Assembly (NCBI GenBank): GCA_024752435.1
Contig: CP103022.1
Span: forward strand, 1,178,001 to 1,242,000
Source: Allantophomopsis cytisporea
Lineage: Eukaryota; Ascomycota; Leotiomycetes; Phacidiales; Phacidiaceae
DNA: 64,000 nucleotides
Reading direction: 5' to 3'
Of the stretch, positions 56,345-64,000 are shown piece by piece. The notes below the pieces were generated by a model. The model worked only from the letters and a program-made list of their open reading frames with translations. It searched no databases and was not told the origin of the DNA. The translations under genes and the position numbers were made by a program. The number at the start of each line of letters is the position of its first letter. The stretch's first letter is position 1.

Positions 56345-58372
56345 TTGCTCAATAGCTTTTTGCGAAGTCCGCCAACCTACTGAGGCAACTTTTCCGCGAA
56401 CGTGCTAAATCCACAATGTCGTCTACCTCGTAGCGTACCTTACCGTATCTCTCATGTCCTCAATGAACAGCAATAGTAGATGAATGCTACCATAGATGCC
56501 GGTCAACTTCCATTACAAGTAAACGCATGGAGTGTCCCATTATACCATGTTGTGCATACGCAGCATGCGCGTTTACCGCTGCTGAGAGGGTGTGATGAGA
56601 AGACGGAAAGGGAGAGGGAGAGGAAGAGAGGGGGGCAAGAGGCGGCGGAAAGGCTACCTGTCCTTGGACCCTTGAGCCTTGGTAGATCAGGAGCAGGATC
56701 GAGGTGAAATGAGGAGTTTGGGGGGTTCCGAAGCTGGAGTGTGCCTTATGGTCGAGTGTCCTTGTTCGACGGGAAGAATAGAGGTAGAGGATTCGATTGC
56801 TTCGTCAATGAATCCTCGATGACCCGTCTGAAGGCTGAATGCCATACATGCAGAGACGCAGGCGGGTATGCACATGTCGCACGCGTGACAGAGTGTTGGA
56901 TGAACGACATACTGCGTACTCCATATCCTTCGTCGACATGCGTTGTGACGGTGAAGCTTTTCTCGTGATGCATAATGCATGCCTCAGCAGCTTCTAGCAC
57001 CCGATTGACCTCTCCGATGGAAGGAAGATACAGTCGCAGTCCAATATTGAGGGACTTGCAATGCCCTCGGTATTGGCAACTCACCGCAGGACTGCACCGT
57101 TTATGTATGTATGTACATACATCCGGCTCACCGTTGAGATGTAGTATTATATTGAAATAAGGAGAGACATCCAACGGTTATTTAGGTGTTTCTTTTTATA
57201 AATTGCCGTTTGAGTGAGCGTTCCTCAGTCGTAAGGCTGTTGTGCGTGGTGTTCGAGTATGGCACGCATGATAATGATGGTTTGTGTGGCACATGTACTG
57301 TACTATCGCGTAAGTAAGTGACAATCAGCGAGAGCAAATACCGACATGTGTACGACTTGTGTCTCTCTGTCTTGCTTTCTTGGACTTACGCAGTAACCTC
57401 GAAGCACACAAACAATGGAACTCTACCATACAACTCTCCGATCCTACGGTCTGATGTCGGTGCAAGGATGCCAATCATGTTTTACTTCTCCTGGTTCCGT
57501 GTTCAAGCTGAATAAATGGATTATTACCTTCGATAATCAATGCAGCTTAATCTTTGAGGGGGGTGGGCTTGTTCTTATAAGGCAGAATAAGAAAAGATGA
57601 TGAGCAGAGAAGCTCAAGTGACGACTTCTACATAATAATCAATTTATTTCCCCATCGAAGGGAGATTAACATAAACACAAATTTCAATCTAGGCCGGGGA
57701 TGCATCCAAGAACGGGAGATGTCGCGATGACCGACATAAGTCGACTTGTTGTGGGCCGTTTTATATTATACTGCGCAACAGAGACCTTGGAAAGCACGTG
57801 AGATGAACCCCTTACGTTCGTGTGCAGTTTGAGAATGATGATCGACTGCACAGTACGCAGTACGCAGTACGTTGCACTCTAAGAAAGAGAAAGAGAAGTT
57901 TAAACCGCCACGATGCTGGTGGAGAGCAAGATATTTACGTCGTGAAGTCCAAAGCTTATACACAAAGGCCAGGCAAGATTACATTGTCTTTTACCACCAC
58001 TATAGCTAAGATTGAACAAAGGAACGGCTGGTACTGCTACAAATTAAATATGCGCATATCTCAGATCCGACAGCCACATATGTTGATAGTTGGCCATTCA
58101 AATCTATTCAAGCCAGGCTTCGATGCGGTGAAGCTGCAGTCAAGTCACTCTTCCCGGAGAGCTGCATGAACCGCTCCAATTCGTACCTGGCCGACGGTAT
58201 CCCACATCCCAAAATCAGCTCAGGTTGTTATGTAGTTCGAGTCAGGTTAGACCTGCAGAGTGTCGATCTATTAGAAGTCTGTACTTACTGTTCAAAGTGA
58301 CCTACCTTCCCTCATAGACAGGAACAACTACGTGCTTTCAAGCAATAACCGGTTCATTAAACTGGTATATAC
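56345..58372. other. intergenic region, no gene seen
   Basis: 2.0 kb between two minus-strand genes. A purine-rich tract (56600-56650) and a small palindromic TATGTATGTA/TACATACATA region (57104-57123) are visible. No coding sequence supported. Confidence 0.5.
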
Positions 58373-59496
58373 CTAATTCTTGGTATACGTACTTGGATGA
58401 CCGTTCTCTTTCCCAAACTTGGAAACCTTTCCGTCTAAGTCCCATTGAATGAATGGCCAAGCAATACTTGTTACCAAAGTCATAGCAAAATCAATCAAGA
58501 AATTATTCCTTGGGCTTCCACCCCAAGAACAGGCTCGCATAGCTGCCCCCAAAAACCCTACTGTAACCAAGTATTCTCCCTTCTCTAAGCCCTTGATACT
58601 CTTCTCAGCAACCTCATCCGCAGTCTGCACCGGGTCATCCTTCTCAAGGATCTGTGTAATCGCTGGCTTAATCTTGTTTTCCTCCTCGAAACCAGGGGTC
58701 ATGATCGAGCCAGGGAAAATAGTATGGACTTTCACATTAGTAGAATAGAGCTTCAGTTCTTGGTTGAGTGTATCGGAAAGCGAGCGAATAGCTGCTTTGG
58801 CGGGTGAATATGGAATGTATCCTACGATAGGATAAAAAGCCACAACCGAAGAAGTGAATATCAAATGTCGAGGAGCATCTTGAGAGCTCGTTGGATGGAG
58901 CCACTTGCTTAGAATTGCATGGGCCATGTCCGCACAAGACCAGTAATTAACATCCATCTGCTGTCGAAGCTTTTCGGGTGTGGTATCGAGGAAAAGCGTA
59001 GGATATGAGCTACCAGCAATACACCATACAATATCTGGTGCGGCTCCGTTATTCCAGGTGGTGACTTCGCTGACAATTCTCGTTGCTTCGGAAGGTTTGG
59101 TCACATCGGCGCTGAGGTAGTGAAATCGCTGTGCTGGAGACAGGGCCGACGACTTTATTAATTAGCATAAGTGCTCATCAACGAGTAGACATGACAATTC
59201 ACCTTGATATACTCGACAGCATCCTCAAGCTTCTTGATGTTCCGTGCCACAATAACAACGTTTGCACCCTTTTTTGCAAGATTCCGAGCAACACTTCTAC
59301 CCATTCCTTCTGAAGCTCCTGTAAGGAGCACAGTCTATACAGATTAGCATATATCGTTGTGGATAGTAAGGATTATTTGTACTTTTCCAACCACATCGAA
59401 GTGGTTCTGGGTTTGGAAAATCTTCATTGCGATATAAATTGCTAAAAGACTCCCAATTCCAGCCGATAATGTCGCCCAGTTGTTGCTCAAATCCAT
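58373..59496 (-). CDS. tsc10: 3-ketodihydrosphingosine reductase (short-chain dehydrogenase)
   Basis: Exons 59496-59383, 59334-59203 and 59152-58373 give 341 residues. A hydrophobic N-terminal anchor (WATLSAGIGSLLAIYIAMKI) is followed by the Rossmann NADPH site TVLLTGASEGMGRSVA and VVIVARNIKKLED. The catalytic SDR residues are in the block FTSSVVAFYPIVGYIPYSPA and the following Lys. A C-terminal hydrophobic part (FLIDFAMTLVTSIAWPFI) fits ER membrane attachment. It reduces 3-ketodihydrosphingosine to dihydrosphingosine, the second step of sphingolipid synthesis. Block order and hydrophobic ends match yeast Tsc10 and Aspergillus KsrA. The first two introns (48 and 50 nt) were placed by splice consensus and restore the TGASEG motif. 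Another NADPH-dependent SDR is the alternative. Confidence 0.9.
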
Positions 59497-59849
59497 TGGA
59501 GATTTGAGGAATATATGTCAGCCTTGCGCCGGGTTTAATCACGCCTTACCAATATGGAGGTGACTGATCAAAATCTCATAAACGACAACCTCGGATCTTA
59601 ATAAAGTCTCTACTGGATCCAGACCCTAAAGACGAAGACTTATAAATGTCTCAACGATAATCGTCGTACCAGAAAGTGGATATCGGACTTGGGCTTAGTC
59701 AAGCTTCATTGTAAACAAACACGGAGTTATGTTTCGCCGCGGTAAAATCCACCAGCACGCTAAGATAAAGTAATCGGAAAAAGTTGTAGAAGCAATCGCC
59801 GCTGCGACAATTACAACCTCTGCAATCTTACATTTCAAACCCCAAAATT

Positions 59850-61810
59850 ATGGCAGGCAAGAAAAGAAAGGCCTCCGGCCGCCAGCCTGCGTCAACTGGA
59901 CCTAGGGAATTCAACGAAAAGGACGGAAAACTGGGACCAATTCGAACTTTCGAGGATGTCGCCGATTCAGAAGACGAGTTTCACATTAACCGCGATAAAG
60001 TCATGTTGGATGAAGGGCCAGGCGCAAAAAGACAGAGAAAATACGAGGAAGAAGGTACGTTTCAAGATTCTCAGTTTAAAAGTTATCCACTGGGGCTTTG
60101 ACTAATTTTCATTCAGATGCTTTCTTACAACCTTCCGACGAGGAAGTGTTAGCATACTCCGATTCCGAGGATGAGGATGAGGATGAAGATGAGGAGGAGG
60201 AAGAAGTACCAAATAAATCCGCAAAGAAGTCAAGATCCACTGAGGATGATAACGAAGAGGGGGAGGAGGAGGAAGATGAGGATGCAGGCGGCTGGGGTTC
60301 TTCCAAACGCGATTACTACAATGCAGACAATATCGAGACAGAAGCCGATGCGCTCGAAGAGGAGGCCGAAGCCAAGCGACTGCAACAGAAGAAGCTACAA
60401 AAGATGTCCGAGGCAGATTTCGGATTCGATGAGAGCGAGTGGATGGAGGCTGGCAATGAAGATGAGGACGGTGATGTAGTCACCGAAGTGTTGAAGGACA
60501 TTGAGATCACAGACGATATGGGGCCCGAAGAACGATTACGACTGTTACAGACAAGGTATCCCGAGTTCGAGTTCTTGGCAAATGAGTTCCTCAAACTGCA
60601 GCCACTGCAGGCTGAGTTACATTTGCAGGCAGAATTGGTACTTGCATCTGGAAAGCCAACAGCTTCGCCAGCTGTGGTCAAGAGCCGAGCTTTGGCCGCA
60701 TACCTTGGTGCGCTTACCATGTACTTCGCTGTCCTCACATCACCAGCAAAGGATGGATCGGGGAAGACCGCGCTTAATCCAATGGAGTTACGAGACCATA
60801 GTGTGATGGATAGCCTTTTTCAATGCAGGGAATTATGGACAAAGGTCAAGGATCTCAATGTTACAGTGGACGAGGAGGAGGAGGAGGAGGAGGAGGAGAT
60901 CTCACATGAAGGCATGGGCGAAATCGAGGAATCTGAGGAGGAACAGGTCATCGAGCGTGCCACAGGGAAGAAGGGGAAGAAGCAACGTGCGCTCGAAGCT
61001 GCACGCCTCGCTGCTAGCGAAGCACGTGCTGAGAAGATCCGCCAAGCAGAGGCCGAAACAGCGGATCTTTCATCCCTTGTTACTAGACCTACGAAGAGCA
61101 AGAAATCGCGCACAGCTGTTGTTAAGTCGCTCGATGACGATTCTGACTTTGGTGAAGAGGAGAGCTTGGATGCCCGTGCTGCCGCTGAGAAAGATAAGAA
61201 GAAGAAATCTCTTAGATTCTACACTTCTCAGATTGCGCAAAAGGCTAACAGGCGTGCGGACGCTGGCAGAGACGCTGGTGGTGATGCTGATCTGCCGTAC
61301 AGGGAGCGACTGAGAGATCGTCAGCAACGACTGAACGCCGAGGCTGAGCGCAGAGGCAAGAAGCTTGATGAGTACGGTCGCGGAGCAGATCTCGGCGACG
61401 ACAGTGGTGATGAAGATGTTGCAGAAGCTGCAGCTATTAGAGAAGATGGCGATGAGTACTACGACATGGTGGCTCAAACATCCAAATCTAAGAAGGCGGA
61501 CAAGGCCGCTAAGTATGCTGAATTTGCAGCGGCAAAGGCACTTGACAAGAATGCTAGGGTCGTGGAGGGCGAAGTTGGTGAGGATGGCAAGAGGGCTATT
61601 GGCTACGTGATTCAAAAGAACAAGGGATTGGCGCCGAAGAGGAAGAAGGAGGTACGCAACCCAAGAGTGAAGAAGAGAATGAAGTTTGAGGAGAAGAAGA
61701 AGAAGTTGAGCTCTCAGAGAGCCACCTACAAGGGTGGTGAAGGTAGAGGAGGATATGGTGGTGAGGCTACCGGTATCAAGACTGGCCTGGTTAAGAGTAC
61801 CAAGCTTTAG
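59850..61810 (+). CDS. sas10: Sas10/Utp3 small-subunit processome protein
   Basis: Exons 59850-60054 and 60117-61810 (62-nt intron) give 632 residues. The N-terminus is basic (MAGKKRKASGRQ) and followed by long Asp/Glu runs (residues ~75-120). The central Sas10/Utp3/C1D domain includes RLLQTRYPEFEFLANEFLKL. The C-terminus has the characteristic Sas10 blocks NRRADAGRDAGGDADLPYRE, NKGLAPKRKKEVRNPRVKKR and YKGGEGRGGYGGEATGIK. It works in the nucleolus in the U3 snoRNP-containing SSU processome that matures 18S rRNA. The 39-nt gap between tsc10-side sequences and this start is not an operon; the two genes are divergent, with about 350 bp between them. Confidence 0.95.
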
Positions 61811-62478
61811 TGTAGCTACTGTAATCAAAAGAAGGAACCCAGGGATTCTCAATGTTTGGATACTGTTGTTGTGTTCACCTCTCATGGGAGTTTTCTTGGT
61901 CACAGTTTCGCCGAGACTCGCAATGTGCTGGATTGTTCTCTAGTTACGATTTATTATTGACGTTCATATTCGTGAGGATCAGAAGCACAGGTAACTGCTC
62001 ATTAGCCATTTCTCGACCTGATCCCTTTTCTTTCTCTTTTCGCTTCTTTGGGTAAGAGACCAGTTCGATAAATCGCTGTTGAACGGCCTGAAGCACTGTT
62101 TGCAGAGTCGTGATCGATGGTCGAGTGCTTGGAAATCCTAAGTTCTAAACGCTTGTAATGCCCCATCACTACCTAATTCGAAGTTACCTAACAAGTCAAT
62201 GTATCAAGCTAACCACGTGCGCTCATCAGGAATTCTTGTCTTTTCATTTCATATAGTCTGATGGGGTCACATGTTCTGTACGATTTCGATTGCGAGTGAC
62301 ACATCGAACAGGAACGAGATTAGGTGATTCAAGTGTCCATTTGCAAGTGAACTATGGTAAGTACAGAAAAGGATATATGTTTTATAACTAAACAACACTA
62401 TTGATCCTATTCCAAATCCTTTTTCATTTCCAAGTCATTCTAGATACGATCCCATAATTACATTGACGTCTGAGGTAT
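61811..62478. other. intergenic region between convergent genes, nothing seen
   Basis: 0.7 kb of 3' flank for sas10 and the secreted protein gene. No feature recognised. Confidence 0.5.
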
Positions 62479-63744
62479 TTAGTTGGAGCAGTAACTCCAG
62501 CTGGTCTCGAAACCCCAATAATCGCTTCCTTGCCATCCTGGGAAGTAGGTAGCCTGAGAAGGCTGGTATTGCTGAGCATACAAAGAGCAGTAAGTACCAA
62601 GAGGCTGGCCATTCTTCTTGAGCATGTAGGCGTTGAAGAAGTTGCACTTCAATGGGTTGTAAGAAGTAAAGAGGGCGATAAGAGTACTCCACAAGGAAGA
62701 CTTGGTGTTAATGGAATTCTGAGCAGCAGCATAGGAGGCACAGAGCTGAGGATTGTATGGTCCGGGGAAGAACTTAGATCCGAGACAAGTGCTTGGGTGG
62801 TTATGAATACCAGAGCAGGATTGAGGAGCCTGCCATCCAGAGCAGGATGCTGGAGTGGTGTTGTTAGATTTAGCGAAACCATCAGATCCAACGATAACAA
62901 CTTGGAAACTGTCACGATATTGGCCATAGTTGTTTGCAGAGGCAGTATCAACACCTGATCCCCAAAGTGTGCACTTGTAGTTGGTGATGGAGGATGGGTT
63001 CGTGCAGTTGTCAGATGGGTTGAGACTTGGGTCACGCTCAATGTAGATGTTGAAGGCAGTACAGGTAGTGGTGTTGTCACACCATTGGGAGCATCCCAGA
63101 GTATCATATGTCGGCAGAGTAATGAGTCCAAGATAGGTGTTGGCAGATGCAGACGCATTCAGATCGCGGAAGGTGGAAGCATAGCCAGATGGTGTCTTTG
63201 CATTGAGAGCCATGTCGTGGAAAGGCTGATAGGCTTCAAATGCGGCGACTGTATCAGGAGTGACCTTTGGTCCATAGCCATCTGGCTGAACAGCGCAAGG
63301 GTCCTCGGGATTGATGAATCCACAGTAAGTTCCAGCCTCAGGAGTAGTTGGGCAGGCAGAGGTAGAGCTGGTCGTCGAAGAAGTAGTAGTGACAGAGATA
63401 GAAGTGGTACTTGGACTGAGCGAAGAGCTGGAAGAGCTGGAAGAGCTGCGTGTTGTGGAAGTAGTGGAGGTGGTGGATCCCCATCCCCAGTTAAATAAGT
63501 TAAAGTTCCTCTTTGCAAGCTGAGAAGCAGTAGCACTGGCGGATGCAACTCCAGTGGCGGCAGCAGAAGCAACAGAGGCGGCAGATGCAGTGTTATAGAC
63601 ACTAGTCTGAGTGACAGAAGCAATTGGCGGCTGAGTGAGGGATGGTGAAGTAGCAGCGGCGACGGCAGCAAAGTCGATAGCCTGAGCTGCAGGGTTGGCA
63701 GCTGCCACAGCAGCAAATCCAGCGATGAAAAGAGAGCGATGCAT
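62479..63744 (-). CDS. secreted Ser/Thr-rich fungal protein with Kex2-like site, unknown function
   Basis: Single exon, 421 residues. A signal peptide (MHRSLFIAGFAAVAAANP) is followed by an Ala/Ser/Thr pro-region ending in a dibasic SQLAKR at about residue 80, a likely Kex2 cleavage site. Residues ~90-135 are almost only Ser and Thr (O-glycosylation linker). The C-terminal ~280 residues are Cys-rich and contain CSQWCDNTTTCTAFNIYIER, NYGQYRDSFQVVIVGSDGF and CNFFNAYML. The pattern resembles PAN/apple-like secreted domains annotated as hypothetical in many ascomycetes. It is probably a cell-wall or extracellular protein. Codon use is skewed as in well-expressed genes. Function unknown. Confidence 0.85.
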   Translation of the reverse strand: MHRSLFIAGFAAVAAANPAAQAIDFAAVAAATSPSLTQPPIASVTQTSVYNTASAASVASAAATGVASASATASQLAKRNFNLFNWGWGSTTSTTSTTRSSSSSSSSSLSPSTTSISVTTTSSTTSSTSACPTTPEAGTYCGFINPEDPCAVQPDGYGPKVTPDTVAAFEAYQPFHDMALNAKTPSGYASTFRDLNASASANTYLGLITLPTYDTLGCSQWCDNTTTCTAFNIYIERDPSLNPSDNCTNPSSITNYKCTLWGSGVDTASANNYGQYRDSFQVVIVGSDGFAKSNNTTPASCSGWQAPQSCSGIHNHPSTCLGSKFFPGPYNPQLCASYAAAQNSINTKSSLWSTLIALFTSYNPLKCNFFNAYMLKKNGQPLGTYCSLYAQQYQPSQATYFPGWQGSDYWGFETSWSYCSN

Positions 63745-64000
63745 TTTCTTTGAAACTAGAATGCAATAGAATAAAGAAAAAAGAAAAGGATGTTCAGAAG
63801 TCTGGTGAGGACGATTTGGATGGAAAATGGAAGATATATATAATACTTACACTCACTCATCAGACCTCTGGGTCATGGGTTGTGGATCCTGGTGGTCATT
63901 GCAAGCATCCATTGATGCCTCCAAACCAGCTTGGACAAATATTGAATGTAGTATCGAGGAGAATAGTAGCCTCATGGTAAGAGAAGTAGACAAGACGAGG
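63745..64000. promoter_or_regulatory. promoter side of the secreted protein gene
   Basis: Upstream flank of the minus-strand start at 63744, up to the window end. A TATATAAT-like motif on the plus strand near 63835-63843 reads ATTATATA on the coding strand and could serve as a TATA element about 90 bp upstream. Confidence 0.35.

Noticed and set aside
60109..60306. Minus-strand poly-Ser frame opposite sas10
   Set aside because: Mirror of the GAG/GAT codon runs that encode the acidic tract of Sas10.

Overview
This window is nuclear DNA of a filamentous ascomycete (Pezizomycotina). Genes carry short GT-AG introns, mostly 46-60 nt with a few of 100-180 nt. The genes are ordinary fungal families, and a spliceosomal U2 snRNA gene is present. 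The mix of secreted CAZymes, a tyrosinase, a NACHT/ankyrin protein and an Rds1-like protein fits a plant-associated or saprotrophic species. Leotiomycetes is my guess from overall protein style; the sequence does not prove it.

Left part (1-30 kb) is gene-poor and accessory. It holds a partial NLR-type gene running off the left edge (alpha/beta hydrolase, NACHT, ankyrin repeats), a conserved protein of unknown function, a secreted M28 aminopeptidase, a secreted tyrosinase, a GNAT-acetyltransferase/allophanate-hydrolase-like fusion enzyme, a divergent pair of secreted glycoside hydrolases (an unassigned barrel protein and a GH29 alpha-L-fucosidase) and an Rds1-like secreted ferritin-fold protein. 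The intergenic stretches are long (1.5-3 kb), AT-rich and contain gene relics, microsatellites and a foldback element with tRNA-promoter-like boxes.

Middle part (31-44 kb): ssd1 (RNA-binding pseudonuclease) and gle1 (mRNA export) are divergent and separated by 4 kb of low-complexity DNA. On the ssd1 sense strand this DNA is strongly pyrimidine-rich. A complete U2 snRNA gene lies on the minus strand near 43.4 kb.

Right part (44-64 kb) is mostly housekeeping: a tiny Cys/His-rich protein, a divergent 14-3-3-like protein, a Myb-like acidic/basic protein, ribosomal protein uL1 (Rpl1/L10a), a 14-TM-class MFS drug transporter with a cluster of TGACGCCC sites upstream, 3-ketodihydrosphingosine reductase, the SSU-processome protein Sas10/Utp3, and a secreted Ser/Thr-rich protein with a Kex2-like site.

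All exon structures were built by eye from splice consensus and reading-frame continuity. Every multi-exon model given closes in frame. No similarity search was run, so family names rest on recognised motifs.
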